A stretch of 64,000 bases of DNA, taken from contig NZ_CP042818.1 of assembly GCF_008153345.1 (NCBI RefSeq), positions 1,116,001-1,180,000 on the forward strand, given 5' to 3'. Each line of letters starts with the position of its first letter. Positions within the stretch are counted from its first letter, which is position 1. Under the pieces are notes generated by a model. The model did no database searches. It saw nothing but the letters and a program-made list of their open reading frames with translations, and had not been told where the DNA came from. This document shows, one piece after another, positions 1 to 9,769 of the stretch. A program made the position numbers and the translations under genes. Origin of the DNA: Treponema phagedenis. GTDB lineage: Bacteria; Spirochaetota; Spirochaetia; Treponematales; Treponemataceae.

Positions 1-1
1 T

Positions 2-52
2 CACATTGATTCCTGGGTTCAGCAAGTAAAACCAATTTTTGACAAAGCATAA
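2..52 (+). CDS. C-terminal end of an unidentified protein (partial)
   Basis: An open frame enters from the left edge and ends with TAA at 50-52, giving a last stretch read as HIDSWVQQVKPIFDKA. A rho-independent terminator follows directly, which supports this being the real 3' end of a plus-strand gene. Too little is visible to name the product. Confidence 0.5.
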   Translation, partial: HIDSWVQQVKPIFDKA

Positions 53-63
53 AAATAAATTAA

Positions 64-98
64 AAAACGCTCAGGGTTTTCGCCCGAGCGTTTTTTTT
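64..98 (+). terminator. Rho-independent terminator
   Basis: The stem AACGCTC-GGG pairs with CCC-GAGCGTT around a TTTTCG loop, with one bulged A, and is followed by eight T. It closes the partial gene at the left edge. Confidence 0.85.
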
Positions 99-229
99 GC
101 TATAACACTCATGCTTCTTGTCTAAAGTAAACCTCTTGATAGGCGCAATTGATAAATTGCATTTTGATACATAATTGCTAACTCAAACCTTGGTAGGTGA
201 GCCTTTCGAATTTATGCGAGCGGGTGGTA

Positions 230-545
230 CAGTCAAACGATGTTTAAAAACTGCCACAGCATACTTGGAGTTTTAAAACTTGCAGCCACTGTAAACAAGA
301 ATGCCAAAACTACATTCAGAACGGGCACGGACGCCCGTGGTTCCAAGCAGAAGCGATGTTTTAAAACAGAGTAGTTTACAAAGCTTTAAAACTCGCAGAC
401 TTAATTTTGACAAGGATGTCAAAATTAAGTCGTGGTGGTTCCAAACAGTAGCGATGTTTGAAAACTCCTACAATAAATTTTAAATCGAAGTTTTCAAACT
501 CGTAAGGTATAATTTTGCCACGGACGGCAAAATTATACCGTGTTG
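230..545. repeat. Modular hairpin-bearing intergenic repeat, copy 1
   Basis: This gene-free stretch is a mosaic of short modules found elsewhere in the window in either orientation: a TTAAAAACTGCCACAGCATA-type module (inverted relative to 22737 and 42626), a GGTTCCAAGCAGAAGCGATG module (inverted at 42437 and 42547), and GC-rich palindromes. Visible hairpins are TTTTGCC/GGCAAAA near 511-535 and TTAATTTTGACA/TGTCAAAATTAA near 402-432. The small open frame at 301-483 lies entirely inside the modules and is not counted as a gene. The rest of 99-626 shows nothing else. Confidence 0.6.
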
Positions 546-626
546 ATTGCAAAACATTATACCGATATCACAAATGCACCGATTTAAAAACTTTCAAAAA
601 ACATTGTTCGTTTTTTTACAATCTAC

Positions 627-669
627 TTGACATATCGTAGTAGTTGCCTTATTCTATAACTACTACGAT
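627..669 (+). promoter_or_regulatory. padR promoter with a perfect 12-bp inverted-repeat operator
   Basis: A TTGACA -35 box (627-632) and a TATTCT -10 box (650-655) are separated by 17 bp. A perfect inverted repeat, ATCGTAGTAGTT (634-645) and AACTACTACGAT (658-669), brackets the -10 box with a 12-bp gap. PadR repressors generally bind such dyads in their own promoters, so this is very likely the autoregulatory operator of the gene starting at 682. The operator assignment is inference; the dyad is seen directly. Confidence 0.8.
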
Positions 670-681
670 GGATGGAATAGT

Positions 682-1017
682 ATGGCAATAGTTTCAACCG
701 ATATAATGCGCGGGGTGCATGATATTTTAATTTTATCACTTCTCGTTAAAGCAGACAGTTACGGATACGAAATTTCTCAAAACATAACTAATTATTCGGC
801 AGGTGCCTATACTATTAAAGAAACGACTCTATATTCGGCGTTGGGGCGGCTGGAAAAAAGCGGCTATATTGTCTCCTATGACGGAGATAAAACGCTGGGG
901 CCGCCTCGTACGTACTTCAAACTTACCAATTTTGGCAAGCAATACCTCATGGATAAAATTGCGGAATGGAAATCAATAACAAAATTACTTGATACCTTTA
1001 TCAAGCTTGCAGAATAA
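682..1017 (+). CDS. PadR family transcriptional regulator
   Basis: This 111-residue protein has the full PadR winged-helix pattern: DILILSLLVKADSYGYEI near residues 13-30, the recognition-helix block KETTLYSALGRLEKSGYI near 47-64, and the wing and C-terminal LTxxGxxYL near 80-90. Its length is that of the short PadR-s2 subfamily. ATG 682 follows a GGATGGA ribosome-binding site. It leads an operon with the HAAS-type membrane protein and the DUF4097 gene, the common PadR-DUF1700-DUF4097 arrangement in which the regulator senses an envelope or antimicrobial signal (inference). A dyad in its promoter suggests autorepression. Confidence 0.9.
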   Translation: MAIVSTDIMRGVHDILILSLLVKADSYGYEISQNITNYSAGAYTIKETTLYSALGRLEKSGYIVSYDGDKTLGPPRTYFKLTNFGKQYLMDKIAEWKSITKLLDTFIKLAE

Positions 1018-1032
1018 GGAGGAAAGACTTTT

Positions 1033-1788
1033 ATGGAAAAGATTGTTCGGTATATTGATAATGTCTTCAGCTCTTGTCCAAGAACCGAAGAAGCGGCTCG
1101 GCTAAAAATGCAGCTTATTGATAATCTAATTGAAAAGTACAATGCCTTGCTCGCCGTGGGTAAAAATGAAGATGAAGCCTTCGGTATAGTCATCACCGGT
1201 TTCGGCGATATCGAAGAAATCAAAAAAACGCTCAAACAAGATGAACCGGAAATTCCGGAGCAAGCAGAAGAACGCGATAGTTTCGCTATGAACTCGGAAG
1301 AGATTATCGCAATATACAGAGAAGTGCAAAATTCATTAAAAAAGACTACACGGTGGGAATTTTTCTACTGCGTGGCAGGGTTGGTAATAGTGATGAGTAC
1401 ATTCATTGTCAGCAGAAGATACGGCTGGCGTATGCTTGATGTTACCGTTCCCATAGCATTGCTCATGTTTTTTGTTTGTATCGGTTTGGCAAGTGCCCGT
1501 TTTATATTGTACGCAGTCAGAATATTAAATATAGAACGAAATCTCTTTGACTTAGCAAAAAGAAAAGATTTAGGTACGGAAAATACAAAAATGAAATTTA
1601 CAGATATCATTGATGATTTAAAAGCTGAAGGAAAACTGCCGGTAAAAAAATTGCAAGCTACCATAATTTTAATTACCGCTGCATTTTTTTTACTGTACCT
1701 TAATACCGGCGGGCGTTTTGGAATTTTGTTTTTTATTATTCTGCTTGGCTTTGTGTCTTTGTTCTTAGTTCATATATGGTTAAAATAA
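1033..1788 (+). CDS. HAAS-domain (DUF1700-like) integral membrane protein
   Basis: The 251-residue product begins with a soluble HAAS-type helical domain (about residues 1-75; MEKIVRYIDNVF, then the characteristic LIEKYNALLAVGKNEDEAF and GFGDIEEIK). Four predicted membrane segments follow, near 108-127, 133-163, 203-221 and 225-248. HAAS domains are typically encoded beside a PadR regulator and are thought to act with it in signalling. AAGGAGG lies upstream of ATG 1033, only 15 bp after padR, so the two are co-transcribed. Its partner downstream is the DUF4097 gene. The exact function is unknown. Confidence 0.75.
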   Translation: MEKIVRYIDNVFSSCPRTEEAARLKMQLIDNLIEKYNALLAVGKNEDEAFGIVITGFGDIEEIKKTLKQDEPEIPEQAEERDSFAMNSEEIIAIYREVQNSLKKTTRWEFFYCVAGLVIVMSTFIVSRRYGWRMLDVTVPIALLMFFVCIGLASARFILYAVRILNIERNLFDLAKRKDLGTENTKMKFTDIIDDLKAEGKLPVKKLQATIILITAAFFLLYLNTGGRFGILFFIILLGFVSLFLVHIWLK

Positions 1789-1803
1789 AAAGGGGGAAAT
1801 ACG

Positions 1804-3350
1804 ATGAAAAATAATTGTAAACACAGGGTAATAGTTTTTATCTTGGGTATTTTTGCAGTGAGTCTTTGTTTAGGTGCTTGTTTTCATAAATGCAACGCAA
1901 AACTCACAATTGATTGGGGTAATCATTCCAGAGTAATGATAAACGAAGAATGGGAACATTACCGCATAACAAAAGAAATGATACCGAAGCAATTTCTTCG
2001 CTTGAGTTCACTCATGAACGTTCTCCTGCAATAATTTTAAAAACCGGTACTGCAAAAAAAATCATTATACATACCGTAGGACTTCCTGATGAAGTAATGA
2101 GTTTTGATCTCGTAAATAAAAAATTAATAATAATTGAAAAAGATATCTGGAGCCGGAAAGCACGCGAAATGGTTAGCATCAAAAATAATGACTGGTATAC
2201 AAAATCAAAAATAGAAATAGAAATTCCTGAAGGCTTTCGATTTAATGATATGAGAATCATTTCAAATGCTCCTTTAAAATTGCAGAAAATTGAATCCGAC
2301 AATCTGTATATTGATGCGCAAAGCGGAGATATTGAGCTTGTAAAATGCAATTTTACCAACCCGCTTTTACAAGCTTCAAACGGAAATATTGCTATTGACA
2401 GTTGTGCTATTAAGCGGAACCTTACCTTAAGCACAAAAAACGGCAATATAACAATAGATAACACGGAGACAGAAAACGATATTTTACTGAATAGTAAAAA
2501 CGGAAATACCGACATGAATAATTTCAAAGCAGCAAATTTAAAGATAGAAACAAAAAACGGTTTCTTTAACGGTGAAGCCTCATCCTTTGATACAATTACC
2601 TGTAATACCCATAACGGAAATTTTAATTTTGAAGGCACTGTAAAAAAAGAAATTGCCGTAACCTCTCGTGCAGGAAATATTTCTGTTGAGCTATTAGGCA
2701 AGGATACGCTAAACAAAGTGCAATTCAAATCAACAAACGGTAACTTAACGCTGAAAAATATTTCCGCCATTGAAGCAAAAACGGAAAGCGATACGGGCTT
2801 TGTTACGGCTTAAGATGTTTCCTTTGATTCATTTTTATGTAAAACAGAAGCAGGTTATGTTGACTTTGAAGGTGCTATAAAAAAAGAAATCACCGTAACC
2901 ACTGACGTTGGAAATATTTCTATTCAATTATTAGGCGGGAATACACTAAGCAAAGCGCAATTCAAATCAACAAACGGTAATTTAACGATGAAAAATATCT
3001 CCGCCATTGAAGCAAAAGCGGAAAGCGATACGGGTTTTATCATAGCGGAAAAGGTTTCTTTTAATTCACTTGCCTGTGAAACCGACACCGGATTTGTTGA
3101 CTTTAAAGGCAGCATTAAAAAAGAAGCAGATATTCAGACCAAATTTGGAAATATTAATTTAGAACTTGAAAAACCTCTTGATGATTATGCCATCTTCACG
3201 GATAGTGATAATCCGTTAATAAAAATCAATCATAATTCGCAAAAAAATCAAAAGGGTAAGAACAAACAAATAATTTCCGGCTCTCCCGATGCTGCAAGAA
3301 AAATTTTTCTTTCGACCAAAAGCGGAATGATAACAATAAACGAAAAGTAA
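1804..3350 (+). pseudogene. DUF4097-type lipoprotein, broken by a frameshift and a stop codon
   Basis: The reading frame starts at ATG 1804 after GGGGGAAA, with a lipoprotein signal peptide (lipobox LGAC near residue 22). Coding quality then moves to another frame between about 1975 and 2000, and that frame runs to a TAA at 2811-2813 before continuing open to 3350. The body is a beta-helix-like array of GN(I/T)x(I/L)xN-type repeats typical of DUF4097 adhesin-like domains. A unit of about 230 bp is tandemly duplicated (roughly 2640-2830 and 2872-3060). The stop lies in the first unit where the second reads GAA, so it looks like a secondary nonsense change. It is the third gene of the PadR operon and was probably an exported envelope protein. 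Sequencing error cannot be excluded. Confidence 0.7.
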
Positions 3351-3357
3351 GCAAACT

Positions 3358-3391
3358 AAAAAAGGCTTCCCTCAAATGAGGAAAGCCTTTT
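3358..3391. terminator. Bidirectional terminator between convergent genes
   Basis: The stem AAAAGGCTT..CCTCA pairs with TGAGG..AAAGCCTTTT, with A-rich and T-rich flanks on the two sides. It lies between the end of the DUF4097 gene (3350) and the convergent secreted-protein gene ending at 3412. Confidence 0.8.
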
Positions 3392-3411
3392 GCCAATAAA
3401 ATCTTTTATGG

Positions 3412-4590
3412 TTATTCTAAGACAGGCACTTCATCTTCTGCCGGAACAACATCAGTTTCCTCCTCTTCAGGAGTAACTTCAACAGCTTCTTCTGCAGGAG
3501 CTGTTTCAATGTCGCTTTCTACAGGAGTAACTTCCGCAGAACCTTCCGCAGGAATAGTTCCATCGGGAGTTATTGTGTCAAGCTTGTTTCCGGATCTATC
3601 TATCATTTCAACCGAAGATGCAGGGTTAATCTTGTCAACATAGAATGTATACGTAACAGGCTCTGATACATTGCCTACATTATCAATTGCCTTTACTTCA
3701 ATAGTATATACATCTTCCGTATTAAACTTAATAGGTTCAACATATTTGGTATATTCAGCGTCGTTAATTTTGATGTAAATAGCATCAAGTCCTGACAGTT
3801 CATCTTTTGCACCGAACGCAATTGCTTCACTTGTTGAAATAATAATCCGCCCCTCTGCATCAACAACCGAATCGCTTGGGAATACCGTGTACACGGCTTC
3901 TTTATTGATAAGGCGATCACTATTTTCGAGATAAATCACGGGGGGAGTCATATCAACAATAACGGAAGTTAATGCTATCGGTGTAAGGTTTCCGACATTA
4001 TCAAGCGCTGTATAATAAAGTTTTGCCGGACCTTCTGATTCAAATGAAAAATACGCATCTTCCGCTTCCTTACCCTTACCGCGCAATTCAAGTGCCTGCA
4101 AGTTGGTACCGATGTAGGTACCCGCAACACCTGCTCCGGTTAAGTTATCCGATGCCGAAACATACCATTTTGTATTTGCAGAGCAATAAGTTGTAAGTCC
4201 TTTACGATATACCGGTTCGGTGGTTTCAATCTCGGCCTTAGGCGGTGTGTTGTCTACAACAACAGAAAGTGTTTTCGGAACCTCGAGGTTGCGACTATTA
4301 TCAAGTCCGCGATACGAAATATCAAATGCACCCTCTTCAAGAATTTGGAAGGGATTCTTATATCTCATAAATTTTGTACCGTCCAAAGAAAACTCAACAA
4401 AATCAAGTCCTGTTTCTTTATCCGATGCGTTTAATTTAAAAAACACATCACTGTTTACAAACTCTTTTTTGCCATCTGAGTAATGAGTTGCGACCCTTTG
4501 GTAATCGGTACCGATAGTTTGCGGAGCCTGTGCCCACGCGGAAAAAAAGAAGACTGCACAAGCAGTTCCCAACAATGTTTTTTTTATCAT
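3412..4590 (-). CDS. Secreted Ig-like / OmpL47-like repeat protein
   Basis: The 392-residue product has a Sec signal peptide (MIKKTLLGTACAVFFFSAWA, cleavage near AQA). Repeated Ig-like modules follow, each starting with a V(I)VDxTPP motif (SVVVDNTPP, SVIVDMTPP, then FYVDKINP). The blocks Y(R)GLDN, YYTALDNVGNL and VKAIDNVGNVSEP are the signature of the OmpL47-type repeats found in spirochaete surface proteins. The C-terminal 50 residues form a Pro/Glu/Ala-rich acidic tail. It is probably periplasmic or outer-membrane associated. AGGTAAAG precedes ATG 4590. The function is unknown; a surface or adhesin role is inference. Confidence 0.7.
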   Translation of the reverse strand: MIKKTLLGTACAVFFFSAWAQAPQTIGTDYQRVATHYSDGKKEFVNSDVFFKLNASDKETGLDFVEFSLDGTKFMRYKNPFQILEEGAFDISYRGLDNSRNLEVPKTLSVVVDNTPPKAEIETTEPVYRKGLTTYCSANTKWYVSASDNLTGAGVAGTYIGTNLQALELRGKGKEAEDAYFSFESEGPAKLYYTALDNVGNLTPIALTSVIVDMTPPVIYLENSDRLINKEAVYTVFPSDSVVDAEGRIIISTSEAIAFGAKDELSGLDAIYIKINDAEYTKYVEPIKFNTEDVYTIEVKAIDNVGNVSEPVTYTFYVDKINPASSVEMIDRSGNKLDTITPDGTIPAEGSAEVTPVESDIETAPAEEAVEVTPEEEETDVVPAEDEVPVLE

Positions 4591-4680
4591 TCTTTACCTC
4601 CAAAATGATTATGCAGTTATACTGCGTTTGCCTGCAAATTATACCAATCTCATAATTCCTAATTGGCTACAGGCGCTCAT

Positions 4681-4712
4681 AAAAACTCTTGTGTATTTAA
4701 CCGTACAAGAGT
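4681..4712 (-). terminator. Terminator after the OmpA-like lipoprotein gene
   Basis: On the minus strand AAACTCTTGT pairs with ACAAGAGTTT across a 12-base loop and is followed by a T run. It starts right after the stop of the gene at 4714-5211. Confidence 0.7.
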
Positions 4713-4713
4713 T

Positions 4714-5211
4714 TCATTTAATTTCTACTCTACGATTATAGTGGCGCTTAGTAATCTCGGCATGTGAACCTGCCGGTTCATTTGCACCAAGACCTTCCAG
4801 CTCCATACTATCTGCATCGAAGAGACCAATTGAGCGAAAATACTCTGCAACAGCTACAGCGCGCTGTAACGAGAGTTTGTTTTCAGCTTTTGCGGTGTCC
4901 AGTTTTGCGCTGTGTCCGGTAATTTTCACATGCGTAATATTTTGCGCTTTTAACTGCTCTGCAATTACATCCAGCTTATGAGCAGTAAAACTGTCAATAA
5001 CGTATGTATCGGGCGCAAAATAAACTGTAAAACCGTCTGTTTCCGGCTCTTTTTCTTCTACCGGAGCCTCTTGCGGTTCAGCAATAGGCTGCTCTTGCAC
5101 TACCGGCTGCGGCTTTTTCTTCACAGGTTCCGGCTTTGGTTCCGGTTGTGATTTACACGCAAAAAAAACTGGTAAAACAAGCAGTAGAAGCAATATTCTC
5201 AGTTGATTCAA
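4714..5211 (-). CDS. OmpA-family lipoprotein
   Basis: The 165-residue product has a lipoprotein signal (lipobox FFAC near residue 19) and a Pro/Glu/Lys linker (residues 22-58). A C-terminal OmpA-like peptidoglycan-binding domain spans about 60-165 (VYFAPDTYVIDS, KITGH, LSLQRAVAVAEY, GLGANEP, NRRVEIK). The start is a TTG at 5211 placed five bases after GAGGAGG. The usual GHTDxxG signature is changed to GHSAKLD, so the conserved Asp that contacts diaminopimelate appears to be missing or shifted, while the Arg of NRRVEI is kept. It probably tethers the outer membrane to the cell wall, though binding may be altered. Confidence 0.82.
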   Translation of the reverse strand: MNQLRILLLLLVLPVFFACKSQPEPKPEPVKKKPQPVVQEQPIAEPQEAPVEEKEPETDGFTVYFAPDTYVIDSFTAHKLDVIAEQLKAQNITHVKITGHSAKLDTAKAENKLSLQRAVAVAEYFRSIGLFDADSMELEGLGANEPAGSHAEITKRHYNRRVEIK

Positions 5212-5532
5212 ATTTACCTCCTCATTAAGAACTGAAACTAATTCTATCTGTTTTTAGTCCGGTAGTCAACATTGTGTATCTATATTTTTTCACAATGGAT
5301 TTTGAATTTTACGGGGAATCGGTTAGATAAAGAGATTGAGTTATTGAAAAACTTTTCCGAAAGGGTATTTTATATATACCATTTCTTTTGATTTTTTAGA
5401 AAAAAGAGAGAAAATGCAATTGCTGTATCAGAACTTAGGATTCTTACTCGGATGACAAAGAAGGTCGATTTAGCTACAATAGTGAATTGCCCGATTTGCG
5501 GCAAAATCAAAAATAGAGTTACGAGCGGTTGT

Positions 5533-6876
5533 ATGCAAAGAAATTTAACACAGGGGCCGATTGCCCGCTACATTGTTTTATTCAGTCTTCCGATGATTGC
5601 CGGAAATATTTTTCAGCAGCTTTATAATGTTTGCGATACACTGATCGTGGGCAGACTTATCGGAGCGACGGCGTTATCGGCAGTGGGCTCAAGTTACGCC
5701 GTTATGGTTTTGCTAACTTCAATTATTTTGGGTTTTGCAATGGGAAGCGGTGTGGTATTTTCTCATGCATACGGCGCCGGCGATTTTGAAAAAATGAAAA
5801 TTGCAATTGCAAATGCGTTTGTATTTATACTCGGCGTTACACTCATTCTAAATATTTGCGCATTTATTTTTTAAAAAAAACTAATTGTGTGGATTCAAAT
5901 TCCGCCCGAAGCAGTCGAGATGACAGAAGAATATTTGTTTGTTATTTTTACCGGAATTATTTTTGTGTTCATCTATAATTTTTTTGCAGCGGTTTTGCGA
6001 AGTGTCGGAAATACTTTAATGCCGCTTATATTTTTAATTGTTGCTTGTGCGGTAAACATTGCGCTCGATATTTTTTTTATTGCTTCGCTCAATATGGGAG
6101 TGATGGGGGCGGCACTTGCAACAGTAATTGCGCAAGCAATCAGTGCGATTTTAATTGTTCTGTATTACTATAAACGCGAACGAAATTTGAGTCCCGCAAA
6201 AAAACACTTTGTGTATCACAAAAAAATAATAAGCGCGATTATACATAATTCAACACTAACCGCCGTGCAGCAATCAATTATGAATTTGGGAATACTTGCA
6301 GTACAAGGTTTAGTAAATTCGTTTGGACTTGTTGTAAGTGCGGCCTTTGCTGCTGTTGTAAAAATAGACGCATTCGCGTACATGCCGGCACAAGACTTTG
6401 GAAATGTTTTTTCAATATATACTGCACAAAATTACGGCGCAAAAAATGCCGAAAGAATCCGAAAGGGGCTTACAATATCTTTAATGATTACAAGCGCGTT
6501 TTGTCTTGCCGCATCCGCTGTCGTGTATATTTTTGCGGAGCCGCTTATGCAGTTTTTTGTAAAAGCAACCGAAACCGAAGTTATACGAATAAGCATTCAG
6601 TATTTGCGAATTGAAGGGGCATTTTATGTCGGCATCGGAATTCTTTTTATTTGGTACGGTTACTTCCGCGGTATTAGCAAAGCGGGACACTCAATTATAC
6701 TCACAATTACCTCATTGGGTATTCGCGTAGTTTTAGCGTTTATACTTGCGCGCACGCCGCTCGGTTTAATCGGAATATGGATAAGCGTTCCGATTGGTTG
6801 GTTTATTGCGGACATTCTCGGTGCGCTATTGTATTGGCAAGGGACAAAAAAACGGAGCCTGATTTTCGCTGAGTAA
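5533..6876 (+). pseudogene. MATE family efflux transporter interrupted by one in-frame stop
   Basis: Two open segments in the same frame (to 5874, then from 5875) together encode a MATE transporter of about 447 residues. It opens with MQRNLTQGPIARYIVLFSLP, then has PMIAGNIFQQLYNVCDTLIVGR and the C-half QDFGNVFSIYTAQNYGAKNAERI. The only break is a TAA at 5872-5874 inside a T6A8 run (5867-5880); reading T7A7 there would give Leu and restore the protein. The frame is open upstream to 5452, but ATG 5533 begins at the conserved N-terminus and is preferred. A GTG at 5887 could reinitiate but has no ribosome-binding site. Either a point mutation or a homopolymer base-calling error explains it. Confidence 0.75.
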
Positions 6877-7039
6877 AAACATATGACTTTTATGTTCAAA
6901 ATTAGTGTGGAGCGGAAGATAAGGATAAAGGGCACCGTATTTGCTCCTATACTTTTATACATTTTATACAATAGAAACTTTTAAACCAACATGTTTGATA
7001 TCTTCAATTAGTTTTTACTCCACACTCAATATAAATCTT

Positions 7040-7290
7040 AAAAAATTTTATAAATAGAGCTCGACACGGCGCAACGGCGAGCAATTTACCATAGGGCGAA
7101 GCATTAGTATTTACCCTCTGCTTCGCCAACGAGTTTTGCCTGTGTACAACAAAGTATCAGGCAAAACGTCGTTTGAAATTTAGTAAGAGCTTTGCAGCAG
7201 CCCTTACCTCTGACTAGGGTTTATGCCTCGCATACGATCACCCGGAAAGATCCAAACGATGTTTAAAAGCATCAAAAAGACGCTAGCGTA
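7040..7290. repeat. MITE-like/modular intergenic repeat, copy 2
   Basis: The stretch TTTATAAATAGAGCTCGACA, followed by the GCAACGGYGAGCAATTTACC module, matches the interior of the complete element at 56417-56606. It then carries a CCAAACGATGTTTAAAAGCA module shared with copies near 9890 and 29825. Neither end has an intact terminal repeat, so this is a degraded copy. The surrounding 6877-7452 contains no convincing gene. Confidence 0.55.
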
Positions 7291-7585
7291 GAAAAAACTC
7301 TGTTATAAAATATATATTATATTTAAAAGTCTTGTGTTTTTCCTTTTTTTGCATTATCCTATAAAAATAGTAAAGCTAAAATTTATAAAAAGGAAAAAAA
7401 TGTGTGTAAAATAGCAGCTCATGAAATTCACGTTTTTATTTCATTTTTAAAAATGACGGTATCAAAAAATCGATTCTTTAAAAGAAATTCTCTTTTTTGT
7501 CTTTTTATCGGTTCTTTCAGCAAGTGAAAATTTTTCGGTAAAAAACGGAGTTCTTGATCTGAGGAGAAAGAATTTATCAGATCCT

Positions 7586-9733
7586 GTGCCGCTGCAAATT
7601 CCCGGAGAATATGGTTTTTTTTGGAACAAACTTCTTGATACGTACGAGGAGCCGACAGAATTTATCTCAATGCCTTCAGGAATGTGGACAAATAAAAAAG
7701 AGACGGGAGGAAAGGAGTATCCTCACTACGGCTATGCAACTTATACGTTAAAAATTCTTCTTCCTGAAAATTATCACGATATTTCTCTTTGCCTTGAGCA
7801 GCCTCAAACTTCTATGAAAGTTATTGTGAACGGTGAAGAAGTCTGCGAAATCGGAAAGGTAGGGAAAACAAAGGAAACATATGCAAATGCGACTAAAATA
7901 AAAAATATTCCCTTACCGAATAATCAAAGTGAACTTAAAATTATGTTTCAGGTTGCTAATTTTTCCAGTCTAAGACCTTGTCTTGCGTATAATAATTTGA
8001 ATATCGAGAAACGGGAAGTGCTTGACTTGTACATGTATCGTCAAGCAATTTTAGATGCCTTGGTAATCGGAATTGCGTTTGCAATAGGTATTTATCATTT
8101 CTTGCTTTTTTTATTTGATAGAAAAGAAAAAGCCTTTTTAGCGCTTACTGCTTTTGTAATGCTTGTTACAATTCGAATTTTTGTGGGTGGCGGCTGTGTC
8201 GGAGCAAGCGCGTTCGGCCTTTCTTGGGCAGCTTGTACCAGGATGGACTATTTAACCTTTGCAGTAGGCCCCTGTTTAATCTCTTTATACTTAAGAGCCG
8301 TATATCCGACTTCGATGCCTAAGTTAGTAGTAATGGCTTGTGTTGGCGAAGGATTGCTTTACGGACTGATAGTACTTATAACGCCCGCAACTATTTTTAT
8401 GCGCTTTCTCGGGTTTCACCAAGCCGTGCTTGCATTACAATCGTTATATATTATATGGACTGTTATTAATTTATTGAGAAAAAAAGAAAGAGGAGCCATA
8501 TTTATTGCATTTGGACTTATAGTACTTGTTATTACCGGTATTGTTGATATTCTGCGATCAATGTCGCTTTTGTATATAAATACAATGGTTCCTGTCGGTA
8601 TTACGCTCTTTCTTTTTATGCAATCAATAGTGCTTGCGTTACGGGCAAATCTTGAAAAACTCAGAACCAATAAAACAAATCAAAAACTGGAAGTTTTTTC
8701 CGAGAAATTGAAGGTTATGTTTTCTGAAATTCAAAATGCTGCAGTTGCTTTATCAAAGGATGAGGAAATCTTAACGGGAAGTATGCAAAATGCAAATAAA
8801 TCCGTACAAAAAATTTCGGATTCTATTGATCTTGTTCTAAAAGAAATTAAAAATCAGGAAACAGAGCTTGGAGAATCTGAAAAAAATACAAAAGAGCTCG
8901 ATGTATTTTTAGGAAATTTGGATGAACAAATTATTAGGCAAAGTGATAAATCAAAAGCCGCGGTCAACAATTTATCTAATCTCGTTGAAAACACAAAGAA
9001 TCTTACAAAAGAATTCCGCAGTATTGACGAAAGTTTTAACCATATCTCATCTGCGAGCGAGACCGGAAAGATTAATCTCAATATGATGACGGAGGCAATA
9101 ACCGGCATTACAACCCGCTCCGAAGTTTTGCTTGAAACAAGTGAGCTTATCAGTCAAATTGCGGAACAAACAAATTTGCTTGCAATGAATGCAGCCATAG
9201 AAGCAGCACATGCGGGCGATGCGGGAAAAGGATTCGCTGTTGTAGCTGAAGAAATACGAACTCTTGCGGAAAAAGTTTCGGCAGAATCGTATTCTACCGG
9301 TAAAATTATAAAAGAAATAAGCATTGCGATTTCTGATTCTGAGACAGCTTCTTCCGCTTTATCTCAAAGTTTTGAAAATATAAGTGAAAAGGTGCATAAT
9401 TTCCAAAAAGTATTAGTGCGTATTTCTGAATTCATTGATCAAAATCATGCGCAAAGTGCGGATATGGAAGAGGCAATGCAAATGGTTTTATCAGAGATGG
9501 ATCAGTTGCAGGAGGAAAACAGTACCTTGGTAAAAACCAGATACAATGTATTATCCAGCTATGAGCTTTTAAAAAAGGCAACTGAACAGGTAAATGAAGA
9601 AATCGATCTTATGATAAGTTCAATTACGGATCTGATTTATGCGTTAAACCAAACAACGAAGGCTCAAGACGATACAAGAAAAACAGTTATACTTTTAAAT
9701 AATCTTACGCAAGATGCGGTCGGCATTGAATAA
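7586..9733 (+). CDS. 7TMR-DISM receptor fused to a methyl-accepting chemotaxis domain (N-terminus uncertain)
   Basis: The open frame encodes 715 residues: an extracellular jelly-roll 7TMR-DISM domain (to about 150), seven membrane segments (about 150-360), a linker coiled coil, and an MCP signalling domain with the conserved hairpin [20 protein letters not shown] near 531-550. This should be a transducer feeding CheA/CheW. GTG 7586 is only the first start-like codon. The frame is open back to 7457 and encodes a signal-peptide-like hydrophobic run and the domain opening ([15 protein letters not shown]), but no ATG, GTG or TTG. A proper start, ATG 7453, exists in another frame ([20 protein letters not shown]), so one base was probably lost or gained near 7493-7520. 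Confidence 0.75.
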   Translation: MPLQIPGEYGFFWNKLLDTYEEPTEFISMPSGMWTNKKETGGKEYPHYGYATYTLKILLPENYHDISLCLEQPQTSMKVIVNGEEVCEIGKVGKTKETYANATKIKNIPLPNNQSELKIMFQVANFSSLRPCLAYNNLNIEKREVLDLYMYRQAILDALVIGIAFAIGIYHFLLFLFDRKEKAFLALTAFVMLVTIRIFVGGGCVGASAFGLSWAACTRMDYLTFAVGPCLISLYLRAVYPTSMPKLVVMACVGEGLLYGLIVLITPATIFMRFLGFHQAVLALQSLYIIWTVINLLRKKERGAIFIAFGLIVLVITGIVDILRSMSLLYINTMVPVGITLFLFMQSIVLALRANLEKLRTNKTNQKLEVFSEKLKVMFSEIQNAAVALSKDEEILTGSMQNANKSVQKISDSIDLVLKEIKNQETELGESEKNTKELDVFLGNLDEQIIRQSDKSKAAVNNLSNLVENTKNLTKEFRSIDESFNHISSASETGKINLNMMTEAITGITTRSEVLLETSELISQIAEQTNLLAMNAAIEAAHAGDAGKGFAVVAEEIRTLAEKVSAESYSTGKIIKEISIAISDSETASSALSQSFENISEKVHNFQKVLVRISEFIDQNHAQSADMEEAMQMVLSEMDQLQEENSTLVKTRYNVLSSYELLKKATEQVNEEIDLMISSITDLIYALNQTTKAQDDTRKTVILLNNLTQDAVGIE

Positions 9734-9769
9734 GATTATTCCATTGTATAAAAGACAGCGCTTACGCGT

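Noticed and set aside
301-483. 60-codon plus-strand ORF
   Set aside because: It lies entirely inside the modular palindromic repeat, spans hairpins and has no ribosome-binding site.
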